Source of the DNA: an uncultured Flavobacteriales bacterium
GTDB lineage: Bacteria; Bacteroidota; Bacteroidia; Flavobacteriales_G; Salibacteraceae
Assembly (NCBI GenBank): GCA_937899835.1
Contig: CALCCE010000304.1
Span: forward strand, 21,284-85,283
Direction: 5' to 3'
DNA: 64,000 nt
Position 1 is the stretch's first letter. Every line of letters starts with the position of its first letter. Under the pieces are notes generated by a model, which was given only the letters and a program-made list of their open reading frames with translations, did not search any database and was not told where the DNA came from. This document shows positions 20,252 to 29,123 of the stretch, piece by piece. Both the position numbers and the translations under genes were made by a program.

Positions 20252-20823
20252 TATTGGTAATTCAAGACTTTATGAAATGCTTTTTTCAAATTCATTTTCG
20301 CTTTCGCGAGGTTCGACTTGCTGGTACCAATACTGATGCCCAACGAGTCGGAAATTTCTTTGTGACTAAGGCCTTCCAACACGTAAAGGTTAAATACTGT
20401 GCGGTAAGCCGGTGAAAGCTTTTGCACCTCCGCCAAAACACGTTTCGTTTCTATCGGAGGCCCTTCGTCATCTTCAACTGCGCCATAACCTTCTTTTTCC
20501 TGAAGGTGATCCATATAATCATCGTCCACGTGAACAAAATGATTTTTGTTCCTCCTAAAATGATCGATGGCAGTGTTCACCACAATTCTTCTTATCCAAC
20601 CTTCGAAAGAACCTTTGTTGTTGTACTTGCTCATGTTTGCAAATACTTTGATGAAACCCTCCTGGAGAATGTCTTTGGCCTCGTCGGCGTCTTTAGCATA
20701 CCTCAGGCACAGTCCCATCATTTTCCCATAGAAGCGTTCATAAACCTGTTGCTGACTCGCTCGGTCGCCTTGCAGGCATCCGGCGATAAGCAACTCAAAT
20801 TCATGTTTACTTACAGCTCCCAT
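20251..20823 (-). CDS. ECF-type RNA polymerase sigma-70 factor
   Basis: A 190-residue sigma factor with only regions 2 and 4, as in ECF sigmas. Region 2 runs YERFYGKMMGLCLRYAKD, ADEAKDILQEGFIKVF and FEGWIRRIVVNTAIDHFRR. Region 4 runs LSPAYRTVFNLYVLEGLSHKEI and the helix-turn-helix SLGISIGTSKSNLAKAK. The spacer between them is acidic. The stop overlaps the start of the membrane partner gene by one base, so the two are made together. The targets are unknown; the T9SS cargo gene 139 bases upstream on the same strand is an obvious candidate. Confidence 0.93.
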   Translation of the reverse strand: MGAVSKHEFELLIAGCLQGDRASQQQVYERFYGKMMGLCLRYAKDADEAKDILQEGFIKVFANMSKYNNKGSFEGWIRRIVVNTAIDHFRRNKNHFVHVDDDYMDHLQEKEGYGAVEDDEGPPIETKRVLAEVQKLSPAYRTVFNLYVLEGLSHKEISDSLGISIGTSKSNLAKAKMNLKKAFHKVLNYQ

Positions 20824-20962
20824 CGGTCAATACAAATAGTAGACGCTAAGGCGTCAAAGAGGTTGCTTTTTTTTGCCTGTTTTTTCCAATTGGAAAATAA
20901 TCATTTAAGAAGGATGGGTCAAGCCGACTTAACCCACAAAGAAATAGTCTTTGAAATGGGGG

Positions 20963-23900
20963 CTACCGCACCAAGGTAACGTGACCGGACACCTCTTTGG
21001 GCACACCAGCAAAATCGCGGTAACGAATGATGTAGGCATAATTTCCAGTAGGGAGAATGGTGCCGTCCTGGTTGTTGGTACCATCCCATTGGTTGGCTAC
21101 ATCTGTAGTGGCAAAAACCTGTTGGCCCCATCGGTCGTAGATGATCATTTCAAAGTCGGGAAACCGGCCTCTAAAACCTTCTCCAACGGGCCCGAAGGTT
21201 TCGTTCAGATCATCGCCATTCGGGGTAAATGCCTGTGGCACCCAAAAGGTGGAAATGTATTCTACGTAGAGCGAGTCGTTCACTGTATCGGTGCAGCCAA
21301 ACTCATTTTCGATGGCCAACTCGATGTACTTCCAGCCCGTATCTTGATAAAATATGGAAAAATTGGACTTGGTACTGGTGCGGCCATTTCCTAAGTCCCA
21401 GTTGCGTATGAAGCTACTCCCCGATAGGTCAGTAAATTCTACCACCGGGTCTTCACTGTTTGGAAAAATCGGAAAATAATTGAAAGATGCTCTCGGATTG
21501 GGTCGGCTATTGATATAGCACGGTTTTTTCAATCGGGTAATACACCCCAGGTCGGTGGTTACCTTTAGTGTTACATCATAGCAACCCACTCCTACAAAAG
21601 CATGGGGTACTAATGGGTCATTGTCTTGTATGGTGGTGCCGTCTCCGAAATCCCAGTCGTAGGCATAGCCCGGAGGAGCAACCGAATCGGGCGAAAAGTT
21701 GACCGTGACCGGGTCACAACCTTCTAAAATGTCTGCCGAAAATTCAGGATTTTGAAAATCGCCCACGTAAATGGTTATTGTTTCCACGTCTACCGTTGAA
21801 AGGCAAGCGTCTTCTACCGTTACGGAATACGTAGTGGTCACAACCGGATTGACAAAAAAGTTGGTGCCCTGACCAAGGCCTTGGTTGAAGGTATACGTCA
21901 AGGGTTGTACCCCACCGCCAGCGGTTGCCGACAGTTCAATCACATCTCCTTTACAAATGGTATCGCTACCATTGGGCGCGGTAGAAGCCTGAATGTCTGG
22001 ATATCCCCCTACTTGGATCAGAGTGAAGGCAGTTGTAGCCGGAGTGTTGCAAGCATCGGTTACCGTCACTACATATTGAGTAGTAGCATTGGGCGAAACC
22101 ACATGTGCAGACCCTATGCCCAAACCGTTGTTCCAATTGTAAGTGTAGCCTCCAAACCCTCCTGTGGCAGAAGCACTAATCGTAGCAAAATCGCCCGGAC
22201 ATATCGTATCTACCGGAAATGGGTTGGTGGTTACTTGGATGGAAGGATAGCCTCCTACCTGCACAAAAACATTGGTGATGAAAGCAGGACTGGCACAACC
22301 ATCAGTTACGGTAACTATGAACAAAGAAGGACTGGTAGGCGAAACCACAATTGGGTTACCCGTAGACCCATTGCTCCAGGTATAATTATAATTTCCGTCT
22401 CCACCGGTGGCCACCACGCTGAGGGTAGTTTGATCACCAATACAAATGGTATCATCCGCTGTGCTGGCTATAGCACCGAGAGTATCCAATACCGTTACAT
22501 CAACCGTATCCAAAGGACCGCTACACCCGTTTGAATCAAAAACTTGCACGGTGTAACTGGTAGGCATTGCGGTAGTTACGTTAACGCTGGCTCCGGTTTG
22601 TCCAGTGCTCCATACAAAGGTATAAGGAGGTGTGCCTCCGCCAGCTGTGGCTGAAATGGTGTGGGTGTTGCTCACACAAACCGTAGTATCGTTGGATGCA
22701 GTGATGGTAAGCGAATCAGGTTGCGGAATGTTGACGGTATCCACGGTAGAGCAACCGTTTGCATCTGAAACGGTGACAAAATTATCGCCAAAACACAGCC
22801 CAAAATTCGTAGCAGATGTTGTGCCGTTGGCCCAGGTAAAAGTATATCCTGGTTGGCCACCCGCTGCGGAAATCGTTGCCGAACCGTCACAGTTTGTTGT
22901 GCCAAAGCAACTCACCGGTTGAATATTGCTGGAAGTCGGTATAATTTGCGGAGGTTGATTGATGGTAACATTGCCAAAAGCCACCGAACCATTTCCATCA
23001 ACTACCAAAGCAGAATAAGTACCCCCTGGTAGGTTAAGTACTGAATCGGTAGGGTTAGAGCTGGTTACTTGCCGAACAATGTTGTTGTTGGCATCCCGCC
23101 AGGTAAAAAACCAAGGGCCCACTGAATTGGAAGAAGTGTCTGTTCCTGTGATGTAGCCTGTACTATCCCCAAAACAGGGGACATCGAGGGAGTCAAAGAC
23201 CGGAAACAAGCAAGAAGGAGTAACCAATACTGAGTCAGAGACGGTTGTGCCATTGCAAAGTGTTGCAGTAGCATAGTAGGTGGTAGGTTGTGTTGGTGAA
23301 ACGTTGATAGAGGCTGTACTGCCCACGGGTGGGCCGCCAAATCCTACCGTCCAGTTGAGGGAGCCTGGTGTATACCTCCGGCTGTCATTGGTAGCGGTCC
23401 ACTGTGAATTGTTCCGTCCGGGAACTACGAAAGCTGTGGTACCCGCAATGTTGTGTAATCCTTGTGTCGCCCGATTGGGGTTGCCGGGAGGCCAGGTAAA
23501 ACAGTTCGGTTTGGTGGTGATGTGGTTGTCAATAACGTTGGATCCCTCGTGCAACACAATTTGAAAAGTGCCAATGGTTCCGGTGCAACTAAACATGTAC
23601 ACATTATAGGAAACGACAAACATTCGGTTTGGAGCAGTTCCAATTGTTTGGTAGCGCACAAAAGGACCTGCACCACCGGTGATCGATGGGTTCCAATCTT
23701 GCCAGGGGCCGAAAATGCAGTTTTTGGGCACGTTTCCTGCGGCACTTGGAATAGCATTAACACCCCAGTTGTTTCCCCATCCGAATGCAGGAGGAGTAAA
23801 CGAAATCCAACCATTGGCCGCGATGTAGCAAGTCGTGTAGGTATTACAGAAAAAATCAAAAGAGAAACCAATGGGCACTGCTCCCGAAACAGCATCATCT

Positions 23901-24115
23901 CCCAGGGTAAGGGCTGTTCCAGTGGTCGTTTGAGGTGCAAACGGAATCGTGGAAATAACGTAGCTGTTGGAGTTGATCGATCCCGTTACCGAAGCGGTAA
24001 GGGTAACCGTATCCGGAGGACAAAAAATCGTGTCATTGCCAACAGATATCTGGGCTATGGTTGCTAAAGGCAGTGAAAAAACCGCCAACAGGAATGGAAG
24101 AATAAAGCGTCTCAT
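20963..24115 (-). CDS. T9SS type B surface protein with SprB-like, Ig-like and PKD repeats
   Basis: A 1050-residue secreted protein. The signal peptide is MRRFILPFLLAVFSLPLATIA; this start (24115) is preferred over one 10 codons upstream. It has an N-terminal beta-sandwich region (~60-290), a SprB-like repeat with GQPGYTFTWANGTTS, and four Ig-like repeats each with a DT-x-C-x-GD or similar opening and a TTxYxVTVxDxC close. Two PKD domains follow (YDWDFGDGTT at ~795-865; NWDLGNGRTS at ~872-950), then a type B T9SS / gliding-motility C-terminal domain (955-1050: AFTPNGDDLNETF, IIYDRWGQQVF, QWDGTNNQDG, PTGNYAYIIRY). It is probably a cell-surface adhesin or motility-related protein. The sigma/anti-sigma-like pair follows on the same strand. 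Confidence 0.88.
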   Translation of the reverse strand: MRRFILPFLLAVFSLPLATIAQISVGNDTIFCPPDTVTLTASVTGSINSNSYVISTIPFAPQTTTGTALTLGDDAVSGAVPIGFSFDFFCNTYTTCYIAANGWISFTPPAFGWGNNWGVNAIPSAAGNVPKNCIFGPWQDWNPSITGGAGPFVRYQTIGTAPNRMFVVSYNVYMFSCTGTIGTFQIVLHEGSNVIDNHITTKPNCFTWPPGNPNRATQGLHNIAGTTAFVVPGRNNSQWTATNDSRRYTPGSLNWTVGFGGPPVGSTASINVSPTQPTTYYATATLCNGTTVSDSVLVTPSCLFPVFDSLDVPCFGDSTGYITGTDTSSNSVGPWFFTWRDANNNIVRQVTSSNPTDSVLNLPGGTYSALVVDGNGSVAFGNVTINQPPQIIPTSSNIQPVSCFGTTNCDGSATISAAGGQPGYTFTWANGTTSATNFGLCFGDNFVTVSDANGCSTVDTVNIPQPDSLTITASNDTTVCVSNTHTISATAGGGTPPYTFVWSTGQTGASVNVTTAMPTSYTVQVFDSNGCSGPLDTVDVTVLDTLGAIASTADDTICIGDQTTLSVVATGGDGNYNYTWSNGSTGNPIVVSPTSPSLFIVTVTDGCASPAFITNVFVQVGGYPSIQVTTNPFPVDTICPGDFATISASATGGFGGYTYNWNNGLGIGSAHVVSPNATTQYVVTVTDACNTPATTAFTLIQVGGYPDIQASTAPNGSDTICKGDVIELSATAGGGVQPLTYTFNQGLGQGTNFFVNPVVTTTYSVTVEDACLSTVDVETITIYVGDFQNPEFSADILEGCDPVTVNFSPDSVAPPGYAYDWDFGDGTTIQDNDPLVPHAFVGVGCYDVTLKVTTDLGCITRLKKPCYINSRPNPRASFNYFPIFPNSEDPVVEFTDLSGSSFIRNWDLGNGRTSTKSNFSIFYQDTGWKYIELAIENEFGCTDTVNDSLYVEYISTFWVPQAFTPNGDDLNETFGPVGEGFRGRFPDFEMIIYDRWGQQVFATTDVANQWDGTNNQDGTILPTGNYAYIIRYRDFAGVPKEVSGHVTLVR

Positions 24116-24142
24116 GTTTCCCGCAGAGATGGACCTAATTGT

Positions 24143-24150
24143 CAAACTTA
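24143..24150 (-). promoter_or_regulatory. Candidate -7 element for the surface protein
   Basis: The minus strand reads TAAGTTTG, a TAnnTTTG match, 27 bases upstream of the ATG at 24115. A second looser box (TAAGAATTTG) is just upstream. If this gene were under the neighbouring ECF sigma, a different motif would be expected. Confidence 0.4.
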
Positions 24151-24346
24151 CAAATTCTTACCTTGAGTCATATTCGAACCAAGGTGGTTCTTTTATCATT
24201 TTCGGGTCCAATCTTGGTATGCCGATAAGATTTGGACTTCACCAGAGGAATGCACCCAATGACTCAGACGAAGCGAAAGGTAAACCGTTGCTTCTAAAGG
24301 CCGCTAAATCCTTAGCAAAATTTCCCGCCAGCCGGTTGGAATTACC

Positions 24347-24354
24347 TAATTTTG
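24347..24354 (+). promoter_or_regulatory. Candidate -7 element for mdh
   Basis: TAATTTTG matches TAnnTTTG and lies 59 bases before the mdh ATG. The remaining divergent region 24151-24346 between the surface-protein gene and mdh shows no other feature I can name. Confidence 0.4.
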
Positions 24355-24413
24355 GCCCCCGTCAAAAATTCGATAAGTCTTTCGAAATCATTTTATAACC
24401 TAAGCACTTAACC

Positions 24414-25346
24414 ATGAAAATTACCGTTGTCGGAGCAGGAAACGTTGGAGCCACCTGTGCCAATGTGATTGCCCACAAGGAATTGGCCAACGAAGTATAC
24501 CTCGTTGATATCAAAGAAGGATTTGCAGAAGGCAAAGCACTCGATATCTGGGAGACCTCACCCATCAATCTCTATGATTCTCGCACCATTGGAGTCACCA
24601 ACGATTACTCGGCTACCGCCGGATCGGATGTAGTGGTAATTACCTCTGGGTTGCCACGTAAGCCGGGCATGAGCCGCGATGATTTGATCGCAACCAACGC
24701 CGGAATCGTTCAGTCGGTGACCGAAAACGTAATGGCCACCTCTCCCGATGCTAAAATTGTCATCGTTTCCAATCCTCTGGATGTGATGACCTACGCTGCC
24801 TACCTCACCGCTAAAGTGGATAGCAAACGCGTCTTTGGTATGGCAGGTATTCTGGATACCGCCCGATACCGTTCTTTCCTGGCTATGGAATTGAACGTTT
24901 CTCCAAAAGATATTCAAGCAGTTCTCATGGGTGGCCACGGTGATACCATGGTACCACTGCCACGTTATACCACCGTGGGCGGAATTCCTGTGACCGAATT
25001 GATCGAGGACGATAAGCTCGAAGCTATTGTAAACCGCACCAAAAAAGGTGGTGGCGAAATCGTGAAGCTTTTAGGTACTTCAGCCTGGTATGCTCCCGGA
25101 GCTGCTGCTGCACAGATGGTAGAAGCCATCGTACGCGATCAACGCCGGGTATTCCCCGTCTGCGCATGGTTGCAAGGCGAGTATGGCATGAGCGACATCT
25201 ACCTCGGTGTTCCGGTAATCCTCGGTAAAAACGGTATCGAGCGCATTATTGAGTTGGAATTGAACGCAGATGAGAAAGCTTTGCTCGACCAATCGGCTGA
25301 AGCTGTACGCAACGTAATGGGCGTTTTGGACAAAATGAATGCCTAA
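24414..25346 (+). CDS. mdh: Malate dehydrogenase (LDH-like type)
   Basis: NAD-dependent oxidation of malate to oxaloacetate in the TCA cycle. The Rossmann motif is VVGAGNVGA (residues 5-13), with NAD ribose Asp32 in LVDIKEG. Substrate-binding arginines are Arg82 and Arg88 ([12 protein letters not shown]) and Arg151; catalytic Asp148 and His175 sit in GILDTARYR and [11 protein letters not shown]. Arg82 rather than Gln at the specificity loop marks malate over lactate dehydrogenase. The 310-residue length is typical of the bacterial LDH-like MDH group. It is a single-gene unit with its own terminator. Confidence 0.95.
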   Translation: MKITVVGAGNVGATCANVIAHKELANEVYLVDIKEGFAEGKALDIWETSPINLYDSRTIGVTNDYSATAGSDVVVITSGLPRKPGMSRDDLIATNAGIVQSVTENVMATSPDAKIVIVSNPLDVMTYAAYLTAKVDSKRVFGMAGILDTARYRSFLAMELNVSPKDIQAVLMGGHGDTMVPLPRYTTVGGIPVTELIEDDKLEAIVNRTKKGGGEIVKLLGTSAWYAPGAAAAQMVEAIVRDQRRVFPVCAWLQGEYGMSDIYLGVPVILGKNGIERIIELELNADEKALLDQSAEAVRNVMGVLDKMNA

Positions 25347-25383
25347 TTACATTGAACAGTTTACCACTGAATCAATTATGATG

Positions 25384-25412
25384 GAAGGCATCCCGAAAAC
25401 CGGGGTGCCTTC
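25384..25412 (+). terminator. Candidate terminator of mdh
   Basis: A 12-bp stem (GAAGGCATCCCG / CGGGGTGCCTTC, one T-G wobble) with loop AAAAC follows the mdh stop by ~38 bases. The downstream T content is modest, so termination strength is uncertain. Confidence 0.6.
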
Positions 25413-25509
25413 TTCATATATAATAAGGTAGCTTTGCAAGGTGCTACAAACCTTCTGTAAAAGACGGCTTCCCAAGGTTTTTCCAGACTTTTTGAGGAAG
25501 AACTTTAAA

Positions 25510-25540
25510 TTGGTTTATCCGGTTTGTTATTCTATATTTG
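25510..25540 (+). promoter_or_regulatory. Promoter of secDF
   Basis: TTGG at 25510-25513 and TATATTTG at 25533-25540 are separated by 19 bases, the spacing of Bacteroidota -33/-7 promoters. The secDF start codon is 45 bases downstream. Confidence 0.6.
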
Positions 25541-25584
25541 CAGGCTCAAAAAAATAACCTGACTACACTTAAAATCAGAATTCA

Positions 25585-28500
25585 ATGCAAAACAAGAGTG
25601 CAATCTGGGCATTCACCATTCTACTGATCATCGCTTGTCTCTACCAGCTTTCCTTTAGCTTCGTGACCAGCGCAGTAGAAGACGATGCCGAAGAATTGGC
25701 ATCCGAAATGGTGGATTCAGTCCGGACTGATGCCAAGGCGTTGGAAGCGATGAACATTGAAGGAGAGCTACCCGCTGCGGTGGCAGAGAGTCTCCAAACC
25801 CGATTCAATGCTCAAATTCTGAAAGATTGGAACAACAAAGAGGTTTACCCTCTCATTGGAACTACTTACCGGCAGTGTAAGAAAAACGAAATCAACCTCG
25901 GACTAGACCTTCAGGGCGGCATGAGTGTGACCCTGGAAGTGGCCGTGGAAGATATGATCGTAGCGCTTTCCAAAGAAGATCAATCAGAAGAATTTCAAAA
26001 GGCGCTGCAATTAGCGAAAGAAATGAAAAAAGGAAGTGATGATGATTTCACTACCCTTTTCGCAGCAGCTTGGGACGAAGTATCACCCAGCGGAAGTTTG
26101 GCTCCTATCTTCCACAAACGGGGCAACCAAGAGAAGTTTCCACGCGAAGCCAGTAACGAGCAAATTCTTTCCACTATTCAAGAGGAAGCTGAAGAAGCTG
26201 TAAAACGTACCGAGCAGGTATTGCGCAAGCGGATTGATAACCTTGGAGTAGTACAACCCAAGATTCAGCGTTTGAGTGGTTCAGGTCGCATCATTATTGA
26301 ACTACCCGGTGTTAAAGACACTGAGCGGATCAAGAAAATTTTGGAAGGTACTGCTAAGTTGGAGTTTTGGGAAACCTACACCAACAACCAGCGGATGTAC
26401 AATGCCTTTAATGAGGTGGATGTATTGTTGGCAAAAAGGTTGTATCCCAATGCGAACAAGAATGAAGAAGCTTCCACGGTGGCTGATTCAGCCGACTCGG
26501 CTAATGTTGACCCTGCGGCAACCGTAGCAGCGGTTGAAGAGGAACCAGCACCAGAGACTGAACCACAAGTAGCGGATATCAATGAGTTTGATTTTGAATC
26601 TGATTCAACGGTTGGTGGTGATTCTGCTATAGAACTCTCTACCGCTGATATCGACGACTTGTTGGAGACACAGGATACCCTACAAGATCAAAATTCTTCT
26701 GTTGATCCTACCAAGAATCCTTGGTTTGCTATTTTCTCTCCAAACCTAATTCCAAACCAGGAAGTACAGGGCGGATACTCTTTTGGTCGTGGTCCAATTT
26801 TAGGATACGTAAAAGAGTCTGACAGAGAGAAATTCTACGAGTACATAGATCGCGAGGATGTTCAACGTATCCTTCCGAAGAGGGCAAAATTTTTCCTTTC
26901 GGCTAAGCCTACTGCTCCTGATGCCAAAGTACGCTTCTATTCTGTTTATGCGGCTAAGGTGACCAACTCCGATGGCAAAGCTCCATTGGAAGGTGACGTA
27001 ATTACCAACGCCTTTGTAGACCAAAGTCAGCTTGGTGAGCCGGAAGTAGTGCTCATTATGAATGGTGATGGTGCTTCTACCTGGGCACAGCTCACTGGTG
27101 ATAACATTGATAGTAACATTGCCATTGTTCTTGATGATCTGGTATATTCAGCACCTACTGTAAATGGTGCAATTACTGGTGGTCGTTCTAACATTTCCGG
27201 CCAGTTTTCGCCTGAAGAGGCAGAGGACCTTGCTAACATTCTGAAAGCAGGTAAACTCGAAGTAGAGTCACGCATCATTGAAAGCCAGGAAGTAGGGCCA
27301 TCCTTGGGCCAGCAGTCGGTGAGTAACGGTCTTTGGTCATTCATCATCGCTCTGATCCTTGTACTCATTTACATGGCATTCTACTACGCCCGTGCAGGAG
27401 TAGTCGCTGACATTGCACTGTTCGCCAACATGTTCTTCATCATTGGTGTACTCGCTTCTTTAAATGCAACGCTTACCTTACCGGGTATCGCCGGTATTGT
27501 GTTGACCATTGGTATGTCGGTAGATGCCAACGTACTCATCTATGAACGGATTCGGGAGGAACTATCCGCCGGTAAAGGTTTGCGCCTTGCCATTGTAGAC
27601 GGTTATAACAATGCCTATAGCTCCATCATCGATGCCAACCTCACCACCTTGTTGACAGGTATTGTATTGAGTGTGTTTGGCACCGGCCCGATCAAAGGTT
27701 TCGCTACGACACTGATCATTGGAATTCTTACTTCGTTGTTCTCTGCCATTTTCATTACTCGTTTGGTATTCGAGTGGCAACTGCAACGCAAGAAAACCAT
27801 CGACTTTGCCACCAAGGCTACCAAAGGCGCTTTCAAAAACCTCAACATTGCTTTCATTCCTCGCAGAAAAATGTTTTACCTGATTTCAGGGATCATCATT
27901 GCGGGTGGTGTAGCTTCTATGGCTTATAAAAGCTTAGACTACGGAGTAGATTTTACCGGTGGTCGAACCTACGTATTGAAATTTGAGCAGGAAGTACCCG
28001 ATACTCAGCCATTGAAAGATGCGCTGGCGTCTGTTTTCCTCGACAAGGCAGGGAACAAACAAGAGCCAGAAGTAAAATCCTACGGTAGCAGTTACCAGTT
28101 TCAGATTACCACCAATTACATGATGGATTCTGAGATTACAGGTAGTGAAGCAGATTCGACTGTTCGAGCGGCATTGATGACAGGTACTGAGACCATCGGC
28201 AATCCGTTTACGGTGGAAAGCTCTTCTAAAGTAGGTGCTACAATTGCAGATGATATTCAAACCGCTGCTATTTGGTCAGTTCTTTTCTCCTTGGCCATTA
28301 TCTTCCTCTACATTTTGTTCCGCTTTAAGCACTGGCAATATGGATTGGGTGCATTGGTCGCTATGTTCCACGATGTATTGATCGTACTTTCCATCTTCTC
28401 CATCTTCCACGGTATTCTACCGTTCTCGATGGAAATTGATCAGGCCTTTATTGCTGCTATATTGACTGTAGTAGGGTATTCCATCAACGATACGGTGGTG

Positions 28501-28776
28501 GTGTTCGACCGGATTCGTGAATACCTGGGTATCTACAAACGGAAAGAGTACAACGAAGTCGTAAATAGCGCATTGAACAGCACCTTGAGTCGTACCATCA
28601 ATACCTCGCTGAGTACTTTCTTTGTATTGCTGATGATTTTCCTCTTTGGAGGAGCAGTAATCAAAGGATTTGTATTTGCCTTGATGGTAGGTGTAATTGT
28701 AGGAACTTATTCCAGCTTGTGTGTAGCCACTCCTATTGTATTGGACTTTAACCGCAAAAAGGCGGTCGATAAATAA
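25585..28776 (+). CDS. secDF: Fused protein translocase subunit SecDF
   Basis: A 1063-residue fusion of SecD and SecF, the proton-driven motor that helps pull Sec substrates out of the inner membrane. The SecD half has an N-terminal membrane segment, LGLDLQGGMSV, the P1 periplasmic domain, and GAITGGRSNISGQFS before its membrane helices, including the D4-type VLTIGMSVDANVLIYERIREE. The SecF half begins ~residue 760 with LDYGVDFTGGRTY and has VGYSINDTVVVFDRIREYL. Fusion is common in Bacteroidota. An acidic, Ala/Thr-rich insert at ~residues 285-375 within the periplasmic domain is longer than in many homologues. Confidence 0.95.
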   Translation: MQNKSAIWAFTILLIIACLYQLSFSFVTSAVEDDAEELASEMVDSVRTDAKALEAMNIEGELPAAVAESLQTRFNAQILKDWNNKEVYPLIGTTYRQCKKNEINLGLDLQGGMSVTLEVAVEDMIVALSKEDQSEEFQKALQLAKEMKKGSDDDFTTLFAAAWDEVSPSGSLAPIFHKRGNQEKFPREASNEQILSTIQEEAEEAVKRTEQVLRKRIDNLGVVQPKIQRLSGSGRIIIELPGVKDTERIKKILEGTAKLEFWETYTNNQRMYNAFNEVDVLLAKRLYPNANKNEEASTVADSADSANVDPAATVAAVEEEPAPETEPQVADINEFDFESDSTVGGDSAIELSTADIDDLLETQDTLQDQNSSVDPTKNPWFAIFSPNLIPNQEVQGGYSFGRGPILGYVKESDREKFYEYIDREDVQRILPKRAKFFLSAKPTAPDAKVRFYSVYAAKVTNSDGKAPLEGDVITNAFVDQSQLGEPEVVLIMNGDGASTWAQLTGDNIDSNIAIVLDDLVYSAPTVNGAITGGRSNISGQFSPEEAEDLANILKAGKLEVESRIIESQEVGPSLGQQSVSNGLWSFIIALILVLIYMAFYYARAGVVADIALFANMFFIIGVLASLNATLTLPGIAGIVLTIGMSVDANVLIYERIREELSAGKGLRLAIVDGYNNAYSSIIDANLTTLLTGIVLSVFGTGPIKGFATTLIIGILTSLFSAIFITRLVFEWQLQRKKTIDFATKATKGAFKNLNIAFIPRRKMFYLISGIIIAGGVASMAYKSLDYGVDFTGGRTYVLKFEQEVPDTQPLKDALASVFLDKAGNKQEPEVKSYGSSYQFQITTNYMMDSEITGSEADSTVRAALMTGTETIGNPFTVESSSKVGATIADDIQTAAIWSVLFSLAIIFLYILFRFKHWQYGLGALVAMFHDVLIVLSIFSIFHGILPFSMEIDQAFIAAILTVVGYSINDTVVVFDRIREYLGIYKRKEYNEVVNSALNSTLSRTINTSLSTFFVLLMIFLFGGAVIKGFVFALMVGVIVGTYSSLCVATPIVLDFNRKKAVDK

Positions 28777-28803
28777 CACTTTTCTTCTATTTACAAGAAG
28801 GTG

Positions 28804-28843
28804 AAGCCCTTCCGGATAAACCGGAGGGGCTTTTCATTTTTTT
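28804..28843 (+). terminator. Terminator of secDF
   Basis: A 12-bp stem (AAGCCCTTCCGG / CCGGAGGGGCTT, one wobble) with loop ATAAA is followed by TTCATTTTTTT, 28 bases after the secDF stop. tatA starts just after it. Confidence 0.8.
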
Positions 28844-28859
28844 GAGGCATCTTTGTACC

Positions 28860-29087
28860 ATGGCCAATGGACTTTTGTTGTTTATCGGAACCCCTGAACT
28901 GATCATTGTGATGCTGGCAGTACTCTTGCTGTTTGGGTCAAAACGCATTCCTGAATTTGCCCGTGGGCTTGGTAGGGGCATTCGTCAGTTCAAAGATGCT
29001 ACTCAGGACATTCAAGACGATATCTTGGATTCGGCCCGAAGCATTGAGCGGGAAGCCCGCATGAAAGACAAGAAGGACGAGAGCTGA
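28860..29087 (+). CDS. tatA: Twin-arginine translocase TatA/E subunit
   Basis: A 75-residue protein with one N-terminal membrane helix (TPELIIVMLAVLLLFGSKRIP), the FGxKRIPE hinge and an amphipathic helix (RGLGRGIRQFKDAT), followed by a charged tail. This is the TatA family layout; TatA polymerises to form the pore for folded Tat substrates. The ATG at 28860 gives MANGLLLFIG and is preferred to a TTG six codons upstream that would lie inside the secDF terminator's T run. No tatC is in the window. Confidence 0.88.
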   Translation: MANGLLLFIGTPELIIVMLAVLLLFGSKRIPEFARGLGRGIRQFKDATQDIQDDILDSARSIEREARMKDKKDES

Positions 29088-29123
29088 AACAACCCCACGT
29101 ACTAATTTTCTAGTTCCCCCCAT

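Noticed and set aside
21750..22760. Regularly spaced repeats suggesting CRISPR or tandem DNA repeats
   Set aside because: The similarity is at the protein level (Ig-like units of ~255 bases) with no short identical repeats or spacers.
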